This document shows, piece after piece, positions 21,923-29,418 of a stretch of 35,323 nt of DNA. The stretch comes from Candidatus Collierbacteria bacterium (GTDB lineage Bacteria > Patescibacteriota > Microgenomatia > UBA1400 > MFAQ01). The notes beneath the pieces are model-generated. The model saw only the letters and a list, made by a program, of their open reading frames with translations. It made no database searches and had not been told where the DNA came from. Made by a program: the position numbers and the translations under genes. Location of the stretch: NCBI GenBank assembly GCA_003531665.1, contig DQFC01000029.1, positions 1 to 35,323 of the forward strand, written 5' to 3'. Numbering within the stretch: position 1 is the stretch's first letter; every line of letters begins with the position of its first letter.

Positions 21923-22135
21923 ATGGAGACAAAAAGAGAACAGTTGGAAGAACAACTGAAAAGGGCACAAGCCAGATTAGATCAAGCTATGAAAGAACAG
22001 GGTGAAGCCTGTGGGGAAAACTGTGACTGGCATGATAATAACGCCTATGACTTGGCGACAAGTCTAACGGATACGTATCAAGCTTTGGTAGACTCGATAG
22101 AGAAGCAGATTAAGGAACTGAAAGAGCACAAATAG
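21923..22135 (+). CDS. Small coiled-coil protein, possibly GreA-N-like
   Basis: A 70-aa protein made of two helices: residues 1-25 (KREQLEEQLKRAQARLDQAM) and 42-69 (TDTYQALVDSIEKQIKELKE), joined by an acidic turn GEACGENCDWHDNNAYDLA. The helical hairpin with an acidic Asp/Asn tip resembles the N-terminal coiled coil of GreA (DLSENAEYHSAREDLA in the greA of this window), which enters the RNA polymerase secondary channel. There is no FKBP-like domain. The likeness could be chance. The two Cys in the tip are unusual. It ends 5 bp from the convergent deoxyribosyltransferase-like gene. Confidence 0.6.
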   Translation: METKREQLEEQLKRAQARLDQAMKEQGEACGENCDWHDNNAYDLATSLTDTYQALVDSIEKQIKELKEHK

Positions 22136-22140
22136 TCGTG

Positions 22141-22635
22141 TTAGGAAATTTGGCTAAGTGCATCTCTACAGACATCTTCCAGGGTTGAATGTATGGTGAT
22201 GTCCGGACAATCTTGTCCGAGCCTCATCTTGATGTATCTGTCTCCGGTGAATCCATCCTGAATGCCAATCACCAGCTTGGCGTCCTTGTAGATATGTCTT
22301 TCTTTCCACTCAAATAGCTCTGCTCTCGTAGTCTGAGCATATGATCTTCCGGGAATTGGTTCAGATTCTTTGGCTAACCAAAAAATTATGACGCCATTTT
22401 CTCCAGCTTCGTTCAAGAAGTGCGACTCCCAATTGACCTGCTCTTCGTAATGAAAGTCCTTAGAAAACTGAGGCCGTCTAGGGGAAGCAATGACCACTTC
22501 CGGATTCAACCGGTGAATTATTTCAATGGCTTGTGATTGCCAATCTTCGGCTCCCTGAATGGGGCCTGCTAAAAAAATAATTGGTGCGAAAGTTTCTTTG
22601 TACTCGGGGGCGATGATTACCAATGTTTCTTTCAT
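22141..22635 (-). CDS. Nucleoside 2-deoxyribosyltransferase-like protein
   Basis: A 164-aa Rossmann-like protein of the nucleoside 2-deoxyribosyltransferase-like family. Signatures are the N-terminal IIFLAGPIQGAEDWQSQA, the VVIASPRRPQF strand, the central NEAGENGVIIFWLA and the acidic TTRAELFEWKE, where the Glu is the expected catalytic nucleophile. These enzymes move deoxyribose or ribose between bases or hydrolyse nucleotides. It lies 18 nt after the 520-aa gene on the same strand and has no promoter of its own that I can see, so the two are probably co-transcribed. There is no clear Shine-Dalgarno. Confidence 0.82.
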   Translation of the reverse strand: MKETLVIIAPEYKETFAPIIFLAGPIQGAEDWQSQAIEIIHRLNPEVVIASPRRPQFSKDFHYEEQVNWESHFLNEAGENGVIIFWLAKESEPIPGRSYAQTTRAELFEWKERHIYKDAKLVIGIQDGFTGDRYIKMRLGQDCPDITIHSTLEDVCRDALSQIS

Positions 22636-22653
22636 TTTATATTTTATTGTTCA

Positions 22654-24180
22654 TTAATCTGTAAAGGCAACCTCGGCTTCCTCCTCACTCACCGGCATGA
22701 CAATGAGTCTTCTGGCGTTGTCCTTAACAACCTTTGTAAGCGCAACGACGAATTCGACCACTCTGCCTTTTTTATCTCTATTAGCACCGCGAAGCTCGGC
22801 TATATCACTAAACCTTACAACCTTACCGCTTCCAGCTAGAGTATAAAGAGGACGTGGTGCCTCTGTTGACCCCTCGATAAATTTCATCGTCTCTTTGGCA
22901 ATTTTAGCCATCAAACGAAGTGCTCTTTCTATTCCGAAACGAGTTCCGTTTAGATGATCTTCTTTCTTTTCCATATCTCTTATTTCACACATTAGAGCAG
23001 GGGCGTAATAGAAGAGTATGCTGACTTTCCCATCGAGACCGCTTATTCCAAAGGCTTCGACCAAGGCCTTACGATTTTCGGGGCACAGACTGATGAAACA
23101 GCTGTTAAGTAAATCGAATTCGGCATTGGTACTCATACGTAATAAACAAGCAAACCTAAGGAGTGTAATCCTTTCGAGTCCGGCTTGATTGATATAATCT
23201 CCTTCAACCAAATTAATCTTGATCCCCATCATGTTTGCTCTTTCCTGAAGCATCCCCAGATAAGCTTCCTTGAGAGTGAGCTCTCCTCTTCTCATAGCGT
23301 CCACAAGTGCATCAGCAATGCGATAATGGATATAGACCTCTTCATTTAAAACACCTCCGATACTACCATCAACCCCGGCCAGATCACAGTTACTTTCCTG
23401 GCGCTGAAACAATACAAGCTTTTCATCAGCGTATTCAGGACTAACAAAAACTAGGTGGGCGGCGGTCGCTTCTGCTTGAGAGTGCTGACCCCGATTATAC
23501 TGAGAATTCATGACTAAAATAGCGAGTTCTCTTTGGGCAGAAGAAAGGCGGTTTAGACTAGGAACGAGCTCGTTGACGAGTCCTTGATCCTGAGTCATGT
23601 GGGAGAGAAGCAGATCATGATTGATGCTTTTGATGCCGGACTTGGACTCTACTCTTTTGGCGACTGTTTCTAGTTTTGTGGTGTCATGAAGAGAAAGTAT
23701 GGTTACTATAGTAAGTAGATCATATTTATTTTCACAGGCACGAAACATATCACGGCGCATAGTGTTGAAGCTTTCTATCGAAAGCTTGGTTTTGCCATTG
23801 GCCGGACTGTCTTTTTGAGTATGAGTAAATATTTGATACAGGGCACTGTTTCTATCCACCATCAACTCTTCCCTTGTTCCCGGAGCCAAAATTAGGGCGG
23901 CAAGCATAGACCGAAGAGTTCTTTTTTGTTCGAAAGCGGCGTCTTTGTATTTTGAAGAGATCGTTCTCTGACGATGAGCGGTAAAGTGTCCTAGTTCGGT
24001 GGGGAATAAAGTTAGAGCTACTCTGTCGAACCTTCTGCACACTTCTTCAATCTGTTTCCCCCTTTCAGAAAGGTCTGAACTAAGCTCAAGATGAGCAATT
24101 TCGTCGCGAAAACCTGCCAATGCGTTGGCAGCCTTTTCCTGGGCCTCAATCCTTTCAAATTCGCTTCGAAAAAATTCCAT
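22654..24180 (-). CDS. Large helical protein of unknown function
   Basis: A 508-aa soluble protein I cannot assign. I start it at the ATG at 24180 (MEFFRSEFERIEAQEKAAN), because a TATAAT box lies 7 nt upstream inside the longer frame, which reaches 24216. The protein is mostly helical, with tetratricopeptide-like or HEAT-like helical pairs in the middle (LSSAQRELAILVMNSQYNR; HSQAEATAAHLVFV) and a C-terminal segment with alternating beta strands ending in VIV-like RRLIVMPVSEEEAEVAF. No catalytic signature, membrane segment or P-loop is seen. It shares an operon with the deoxyribosyltransferase-like gene. Confidence 0.7.
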   Translation of the reverse strand: MEFFRSEFERIEAQEKAANALAGFRDEIAHLELSSDLSERGKQIEEVCRRFDRVALTLFPTELGHFTAHRQRTISSKYKDAAFEQKRTLRSMLAALILAPGTREELMVDRNSALYQIFTHTQKDSPANGKTKLSIESFNTMRRDMFRACENKYDLLTIVTILSLHDTTKLETVAKRVESKSGIKSINHDLLLSHMTQDQGLVNELVPSLNRLSSAQRELAILVMNSQYNRGQHSQAEATAAHLVFVSPEYADEKLVLFQRQESNCDLAGVDGSIGGVLNEEVYIHYRIADALVDAMRRGELTLKEAYLGMLQERANMMGIKINLVEGDYINQAGLERITLLRFACLLRMSTNAEFDLLNSCFISLCPENRKALVEAFGISGLDGKVSILFYYAPALMCEIRDMEKKEDHLNGTRFGIERALRLMAKIAKETMKFIEGSTEAPRPLYTLAGSGKVVRFSDIAELRGANRDKKGRVVEFVVALTKVVKDNARRLIVMPVSEEEAEVAFTD

Positions 24181-24187
24181 ATGCGAC

Positions 24188-24193
24188 ATTATA
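24188..24193 (-). promoter_or_regulatory. -10 box deciding the start of the 508-aa protein
   Basis: TATAAT lies 7 nt before the ATG at 24180. Confidence 0.55.
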
Positions 24194-24228
24194 GGTCGCC
24201 GAAGGCTGTTTGTCAAGTCACAACGGTC

Positions 24229-24759
24229 TTATCTTGCCGGGATGGTGGGCACGGTTTTCAGCATTTCCGAAAAGTCGGTGAACTGAACATCAGCCGGAGG
24301 GGTAAAATCGGCGTCCGAAACACCTCCTCGAGTACAGTCCATCTTGAACTTGGTCTCATCTTCGAAGGTGTCGACTTGTTTGGCTGAGTCTACCGGAGCT
24401 GTTCGATCCAGATTTTCGGTGGGTTCGAGTGGTTTTTCCGCTTCTAATTTGCTTTTGAAGCCCACCTTCTCTCCTTCTGTCCAAATATAGGTATAGGTTC
24501 CGTCGTTTATCATCGTCCCCTGCTTCCCTTCCCCAAAGTCAGAGCCGACTATCTTCATCTTCTTACCAGAGACGGATATTTGAGTACTGGTATTGTCTGT
24601 CAAATTTGTAACCTTACAATTGGCCTGACCGCCGCTACTGATGATCTGGGAAAGTTTTTCGGCTTTTTGCTGTTCCGTACCCGTAATCGGAGAAGAAGGG
24701 AACAGAGTGCACCCGGAAAAAAGAAAGGCGATGGGAAGAATTATGGCGAGTTTTTTCAT
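24229..24759 (-). CDS. Secreted lipoprotein, LolA/LprG-like
   Basis: A 176-aa lipoprotein: MKKLAIILPIAFLFSGCTLF gives a signal peptide and lipobox FSGC with Cys17. The mature part has Ser/Gly-rich KLSQIISSGGQANCKVTNL and strands around KMKIVGSDFG, TMINDGTYTYIWTEGEKVGFKS and PPADVQFTDFSEML, in an order shared with the protein at 21219-21869. The GK-DG-Y-W strand pattern is typical of LolA/LprG-like half-barrels. The likely role is at the cell surface; ligand unknown. The divergent CoxS gene shares its promoter region. Confidence 0.78.
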   Translation of the reverse strand: MKKLAIILPIAFLFSGCTLFPSSPITGTEQQKAEKLSQIISSGGQANCKVTNLTDNTSTQISVSGKKMKIVGSDFGEGKQGTMINDGTYTYIWTEGEKVGFKSKLEAEKPLEPTENLDRTAPVDSAKQVDTFEDETKFKMDCTRGGVSDADFTPPADVQFTDFSEMLKTVPTIPAR

Positions 24760-24784
24760 ACTAGAAAATTATTAATATGGATTT

Positions 24785-24796
24785 ATTATATATAAT
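24785..24796. promoter_or_regulatory. Abutting divergent -10 boxes
   Basis: ATTATATATAAT is a perfect palindrome holding TATAAT on the minus strand (24790-24785, for the lipoprotein) and TATAAT on the plus strand (24791-24796, 6 nt before the GTG of the 2Fe-2S gene). Confidence 0.6.
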
Positions 24797-24802
24797 CTAG
24801 AC

Positions 24803-25279
24803 GTGATAATAAAATTCGTGCTGAACGGAACAGAACAGTCGATTGAGACTAATCCAGAAGAACGACTGATAGACTTGCTGAGGAATAAATACCATCTGAT
24901 GGGAACTAAAGAAGCCTGTGGTGAAGGAAAATGTGGATCGTGCTCTCTTCTGATAGATGGAAGTCTTGAACTAGCCTGTTTAATCCCCGCCATAAGGATT
25001 GACGGAAAGTCAATTGTTACAATCGAAGGTTTGGGGGATGGGTCGATACCGAACTATGTTCAACGGGCGTTTGTTGACGCAGATGCAATACAATGCGGCT
25101 TCTGTACGCCTGGTCTGATAATGGCAGTTTTTGACTACATTGAAAAAGGGGGGAGCCCAAAAAAAGAAAGGGTGAAGAAGGCTTTATCAGGAAATCTGTG
25201 TCGCTGTACCGGCTACACTAAAGTTATAGAGGCGGTAGAACTTGCAATAAAGTATCGAAATGAAAATAATCAGAATTAA
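24803..25279 (+). CDS. Molybdenum hydroxylase 2Fe-2S subunit (xanthine dehydrogenase/CoxS type)
   Basis: A 158-aa electron-transfer subunit with two 2Fe-2S clusters. The first set is in EACGEGKCGSC plus Cys in LELACLIP; the second in IQCGFCTPGLIMA and GNLCRCTGY. Length and order are standard for the small subunit of xanthine dehydrogenase and CO dehydrogenase families. It starts with GTG at 24803; a TATAAT box 6 nt upstream means translation would begin on the first base of the transcript. The FAD-subunit gene overlaps its end by 20 bp. Confidence 0.95.
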   Translation: MIIKFVLNGTEQSIETNPEERLIDLLRNKYHLMGTKEACGEGKCGSCSLLIDGSLELACLIPAIRIDGKSIVTIEGLGDGSIPNYVQRAFVDADAIQCGFCTPGLIMAVFDYIEKGGSPKKERVKKALSGNLCRCTGYTKVIEAVELAIKYRNENNQN

Positions 25280-26075
25280 ACAATTTGAAGATTTGCTCGA
25301 AGAGATAGACAGAACCAAGGAGCCATTCGCTTTATTGGCCGGGGGTACGGATATTATGCCGGAGGTGAATGAAGGTCTTTTCCGGAAGCAAACGGTATAT
25401 GACCTGTCGCCGTTTGAGAACGAACTTCATTTTGTCGAGGTATCTAAGAATGAGATTGAGATCGGGTCACTGGTGAGTCTGGCGGAAATCGCAAGCAATA
25501 CTACTGTAATAGAAAAAATACCGCAGCTAGTCGAGGCCATACTGAGTATTGGGTCCAGACAAATAAGAAACATGGGAACCTTGGCGGGAAATATTGCCAA
25601 CGCTTCACCCGTTGCCGATTCGGCACCGGTCCTACTAACTACAGAAGCTGTTGTAAATGTGGTTAGCCTAAATGGGAGTAGAGAAATTTCAATTGATGAC
25701 TTTTTTGTGGACTATAAGAAAACCTCACTTAACGGTAATGAAATCATTAGATCGATTTCGGTCCCCTTTAATTCCGTTTCCGGCAAATATGGGTTCCGAA
25801 AAGTGGCGAGCCAACAAGAGGCAATCTCTAAAATTACTTTTGCTTATGCCATAGACGCAAAGAGCGTGAGATTTGCTTCGGGAGGGGCGACTAAATTCCC
25901 GGTACGACTTCTTAACGTGGAGCATAATTGGGGACAAAAACAGTCTGTAGAAGAGTGGGAGAAAGTATTGTCCAAGGACATTTCCCCGATTTCCGATTTA
26001 CGTTCAACGGTGGAGTACAGAAAAAAGGTATTGGCGAATATTATCTCAGAGCTTGCTCTATCTTCTCCGGAGTGA
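25260..26075 (+). CDS. Molybdenum hydroxylase FAD-binding subunit (CoxM/XdhB type)
   Basis: A 271-aa flavoprotein subunit. FAD-binding signatures are LLAGGTDIMPEV and the RQIRNMGTLAGNIANASPVADSAP stretch, which here matches the xanthine dehydrogenase version of the motif. It passes electrons from the 2Fe-2S subunit onward. It starts inside the 3' end of the small-subunit gene (20-bp overlap), so translation is coupled. Its 3' end overlaps the convergent large-subunit gene by 35 bp. Length is a little shorter than the usual 280-290 residues, the C-terminal part being compressed. Confidence 0.93.
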   Translation: MKIIRIKQFEDLLEEIDRTKEPFALLAGGTDIMPEVNEGLFRKQTVYDLSPFENELHFVEVSKNEIEIGSLVSLAEIASNTTVIEKIPQLVEAILSIGSRQIRNMGTLAGNIANASPVADSAPVLLTTEAVVNVVSLNGSREISIDDFFVDYKKTSLNGNEIIRSISVPFNSVSGKYGFRKVASQQEAISKITFAYAIDAKSVRFASGGATKFPVRLLNVEHNWGQKQSVEEWEKVLSKDISPISDLRSTVEYRKKVLANIISELALSSPE

Positions 26076-28128
26076 TCGGAAGGCTACAGTAGCGGACTCC
26101 AAGAGCGTCCTCCAGAGCGTTGGCAATAGATGGTGCCATTCCGCAAATGGGAATCTCGCCCAGACCTTTGGGCTTGGCGGTATCGTCTTCGATGAACTTT
26201 ATGTGGATATTGGGAGTTTCTTGTGAGGATGGAAAGGCATATTGAGAGAGTGATTCATTCAAGTATCCCGTATCACTTATTTTCATCTCCTCACAGAGAG
26301 CGAACCCAATACCTTGCAGTACCCCGCCCTGAACTTGACCTTCAGCACTACTCCGATTCACTATTCTTCCTACGTCCAACGCCATATAGACATCCAAGAC
26401 TTTTACACTGTAGGTAACCAAATCCACCTCGAGCAACGAAACTGTGGTAGCGGAGGCATAGTTTTCATAAGCGTGGCCTTGCATGGTTTCGTAATCAAAC
26501 GGTTCCTCTCGATGATAACTTTCGACGACGGAAGATTCTTCTTTTGATCCCATACTGGCTAGTAATTTGGACGCGGCTTTCTCGACTAAAGTTCCAAGTA
26601 CTGTCGTGGTTCTCGAGGCGACAGTCGCGCCGGAGCTAGGAGTAATTTGCGTATTTATATTTTTGACAGACACCCTATCAAGAGGAATATTTAGGGTTGT
26701 CGCGACAATTTGCGAAAGAACAGTATGAGATCCTTGTCCAAAATCGACGACGGAAGATTCAATTGTCACACCGCCATCGACAGACTTTCTTAATACGACC
26801 GATATAGGTGTATCAATATCCTGAAAACCGGTATACCCCGTACCATGAAAAACGGAGGCAATCCCCAATCCCATCTTTTTTTTCCGATTCGATTCATTGA
26901 ACTCCTTAACTTTTAGTTTCAGATTTTCATAACTGCAGAAATCGATTGCTTCTTCAAAAACTAAATTTACCCCGTATCCACCCATTTTTTGACTAGAGAG
27001 ACTTGCAGACTCAGATGTTAGGAGATTGTTTTTTCGAAAATCGATTTCGTTCAGTACCAGCTGTCTAATACAATGATCGAGGTGGCTTTCGACAGCGAAA
27101 AATATTTGAGGCGCTCCGAAGCCCCTGAAGGCACCGTTTGGAGGGGTATTTGTCTGAACCGCTTTTCCGGTAACCAGAATGTTTGGAGAGGTAAAACTTC
27201 CAGGATGTAACATGGCCCGACTAAGAACGATGGAACTGATAGTCTCATAGGCGCCACCATCAAGGAGAAAATCAACTTCCAAGGAATTAATTTTGTTATT
27301 TTTTATCCCTGTTTTGACTTTGGTGATACTTGGATGCCTCTTGGTAGAGTGCGGTAAATCATAAGAACGGTCTAACTTGAGTTTAATTTTCTTACCACTT
27401 TTGATGGCTAATAACGACGCCTGAAGAGCGATTTGGGTGGTGAAGTCTTCTCTGCCACCGAACGCCCCGCCGGACAAATGTGGTGCTACCACGATTTCTT
27501 TAACTCGATTCTTAAAGGAACGAAGTAGCGCATCACGAACATTGAAGGGTGCCTGCATAGAACCTTCGATGAATAAAGCTTGAGTCTCCTCGTCAAAATG
27601 GGCCACTATTATTTGGGTTTCCAGATAGAGGTGCTCCTGAGCTGCAGTAGAGTAAGTTCCCTCCAAAATGTATTCCGACTCAGCCATGCCTTTTTGAGAG
27701 TCGCCTACACTTAAAGTCTTGGAGGAAAATACTTGGTTGACAGGATGATCTATATTTATTCCGATTGTGGCAGTTTCGGATTCAAACTCAAACGAAATGT
27801 GTGTGGTAGCTTCTTTGAGGATGTCCTTATCGGAATTGGCGAGGAGAACGGCCGGCTGACCGTAGTAGTTGACTTCGTCTTCTACAAGAATTGGTTCATC
27901 GGACTCTTTCGGTGGAAGTAGATTTTCTTTTTCGAGATCGGAAGCAGTGCAAATAACGAATTTGTTCCAATCGTACTCCGGATCAAAAATTATTTTGGTT
28001 AACCTCCCTTTGGAAACAGGCACGCCGACAATTTGACCATAGAGAAATTCTCCAATATCAATATCATCGGTATATTGGGCTGTGCCTAAAGATTTGATTA
28101 ATGAATCTTTTCGGAGAGTTTTTGTCAT
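26041..28128 (-). CDS. Molybdenum hydroxylase large subunit (xanthine dehydrogenase type)
   Basis: A 695-aa molybdopterin-binding catalytic subunit. Signatures are SLGTAQYTDDIDIGEF, GGAFGGREDFTTQIALQA, PNGAFRGFGAPQIFFAVE, DFGQGSHTVLSQIVA and KGLGEIPICGMAPSIANAL. The Arg in AFRGFG corresponds to Arg880 of bovine xanthine dehydrogenase, which positions purine substrates, and the Glu in GLGEIP to the catalytic Glu1261. The CO dehydrogenase loop (VAYRCSFR) is absent. The likely reaction is hydroxylation of a purine or other heterocycle. Unusually, the gene is convergent with its small and medium subunits, not in their operon. It is shorter than the roughly 750 residues typical. No molybdenum cofactor gene is in the window. 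Confidence 0.93.
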   Translation of the reverse strand: MTKTLRKDSLIKSLGTAQYTDDIDIGEFLYGQIVGVPVSKGRLTKIIFDPEYDWNKFVICTASDLEKENLLPPKESDEPILVEDEVNYYGQPAVLLANSDKDILKEATTHISFEFESETATIGINIDHPVNQVFSSKTLSVGDSQKGMAESEYILEGTYSTAAQEHLYLETQIIVAHFDEETQALFIEGSMQAPFNVRDALLRSFKNRVKEIVVAPHLSGGAFGGREDFTTQIALQASLLAIKSGKKIKLKLDRSYDLPHSTKRHPSITKVKTGIKNNKINSLEVDFLLDGGAYETISSIVLSRAMLHPGSFTSPNILVTGKAVQTNTPPNGAFRGFGAPQIFFAVESHLDHCIRQLVLNEIDFRKNNLLTSESASLSSQKMGGYGVNLVFEEAIDFCSYENLKLKVKEFNESNRKKKMGLGIASVFHGTGYTGFQDIDTPISVVLRKSVDGGVTIESSVVDFGQGSHTVLSQIVATTLNIPLDRVSVKNINTQITPSSGATVASRTTTVLGTLVEKAASKLLASMGSKEESSVVESYHREEPFDYETMQGHAYENYASATTVSLLEVDLVTYSVKVLDVYMALDVGRIVNRSSAEGQVQGGVLQGIGFALCEEMKISDTGYLNESLSQYAFPSSQETPNIHIKFIEDDTAKPKGLGEIPICGMAPSIANALEDALGVRYCSLPITPEKIEQALR

Positions 28129-28196
28129 AATCGAAATACAAAGTAACCAGGTAATATTATCTCACCATTCAGCGCGGGAGATAAGCAGGCATGGGA

Positions 28197-28202
28197 TATA
28201 AT
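28197..28202 (+). promoter_or_regulatory. -10 box of the DUF84 NTPase gene
   Basis: TATAAT, 7 nt before the ATG at 28210. Confidence 0.55.
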
Positions 28203-28209
28203 TTAAGAC

Positions 28210-28845
28210 ATGCGCACTTCCACCAAAGAAGGAGAACACAGCCTCCTGAACTTTGCCGAAAGATATAAAAAGGAGTTGGATGGTTTGAACCTGCCACCAG
28301 ATATAGTGGTGGCGTCCGGAAGTGAGATTAAAGTGAACGCGGTTAAAGAGGCGTTGCGTTTTTTGTTTCCTGGCAGAGAATTTAGATTCCGAGCAATCTC
28401 TGTATCTTCCGAAATAAATGAACAACCTGTAGGAAACGAAACAATCACCGGAGCAGAGAATAGATTAAAAAATGCAGAAGCAAAATGGACTGACGAAGCC
28501 CCCAAATCGGCATTGTTTATAAGTATCGAAAATGGATTATTTGAAGAGAAGATAAGAGGAGATACAAGGTGGGTAGATAAAGCAGTCGTAGTGATAAAAC
28601 TACCCGACGGAAGAATGGCTTCTTTTGTTTCCGGTGGGGTAATATTTCCCAAAGAGGCAGTGGAGGCAACATCGGCCAAGAGTAATGCCGGGTTCAAAAG
28701 CAACATAGTGGGAACAACACTGGTGGAAATGGGTTTCGTGAAGAACAAACAAGATCCTCAATCGGACCTAACACGGGGAGCATTTACCAGGAATCAACAA
28801 ATGGTTGGGGCAATCATGGGAGCCCTGATTCGAGCTGGAGGGTGA
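28210..28845 (+). CDS. Inosine/xanthosine triphosphatase (DUF84/YjjX family)
   Basis: A 211-aa NTPase expected to hydrolyse non-canonical purine nucleotides (ITP, XTP). Signatures are VVASGSEIKVNAVKEAL with Lys41, ISSEINEQPVG, ITGAENRLKNAEAKW, the catalytic ISIENGL with Glu107, WVDKAVVVI with Asp123, and the C-terminal TLVEMGFVKNKQDPQSDLTRGAFTRNQQMVGAI. An N-terminal extension of about 30 residues precedes the domain. It is divergent from the molybdenum hydroxylase large subunit by 80 bp, and its mRNA is probably leaderless. A second, degenerate copy of this domain is fused to glycosyltransferases 0.6 kb downstream. Confidence 0.92.
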   Translation: MRTSTKEGEHSLLNFAERYKKELDGLNLPPDIVVASGSEIKVNAVKEALRFLFPGREFRFRAISVSSEINEQPVGNETITGAENRLKNAEAKWTDEAPKSALFISIENGLFEEKIRGDTRWVDKAVVVIKLPDGRMASFVSGGVIFPKEAVEATSAKSNAGFKSNIVGTTLVEMGFVKNKQDPQSDLTRGAFTRNQQMVGAIMGALIRAGG

Positions 28846-28905
28846 TGACAATCTTATTCACGCTACAACATAATTAATACGTTCCATATATAATTGAATA
28901 TAGTA

Positions 28906-29418
28906 ATGAAAACTCGGTTTGGTTGGCAGATATTTGCTTTTGTGTTTGTACTATTTGGAATACTGGGGTTCTTTACCATACAGGGTCGGGGGCTTGTTTC
29001 ACGTCTGTTGTTTCCAACTCCATCGACAGAACCCACTGAAAAAAAGGTCTGTGTTGAAAGAGCTTCTCTCAAATGTTCCGATGAACCCGAACTGTCCTTT
29101 GAATGTACCTCAGAATACCAAAGCTGGGCTAAAGACAACTGTCCCGGGTGGGAGGAACAAATATTTTGCGGAGGAATAGCAGGAGTGGTCTGCCCTGAAG
29201 GCTATTCATGCCAATATGACGGTAACTATCCTGACGCAGGAGGAAGATGTATTCAATCAGAAGAGAAAATTCCTTCTCTTTCAAATTCCGAACTAGCCCG
29301 AGGTTGGTACTTCGGTACTAAGCTCCAAAAAAAACAGGGCACTCCAATTAACTGGATATATACTGAAGCGGGGAGAAGTTCTTGCTGGCACGAACCCCAA
29401 ATAGAGTGTCGTTTCTAA
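28906..29418 (+). CDS. Membrane-anchored Cys-rich (Kazal-like) secreted protein
   Basis: A 170-aa protein with an N-terminal anchor (residues about 8-28) and an extracytoplasmic Cys-rich domain with about ten Cys. The stretch CGGIAGVVCPEGYSCQYDG and YPDAGGRC has the spacing of Kazal or follistatin-like domains, which in other bacteria and eukaryotes often inhibit proteases; here the role is unknown. Disulfides are implied. I start at the ATG at 28906, since TATAAT (28889-28894) lies just upstream. It ends one base from the convergent glycosyltransferase-fusion gene. Confidence 0.72.
   Translation: MKTRFGWQIFAFVFVLFGILGFFTIQGRGLVSRLLFPTPSTEPTEKKVCVERASLKCSDEPELSFECTSEYQSWAKDNCPGWEEQIFCGGIAGVVCPEGYSCQYDGNYPDAGGRCIQSEEKIPSLSNSELARGWYFGTKLQKKQGTPINWIYTEAGRSSCWHEPQIECRF

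Noticed and set aside
24803..28128. Assignment of the molybdenum hydroxylase as aerobic CO dehydrogenase.
   Set aside because: The active-site loop VAYRCSFR is absent and the purine-type AFRGFG motif is present.
28203..28748. Minus-strand 181-codon frame opposite the DUF84 NTPase.
   Set aside because: The plus-strand protein has all family motifs; the opposite frame has no recognisable features.
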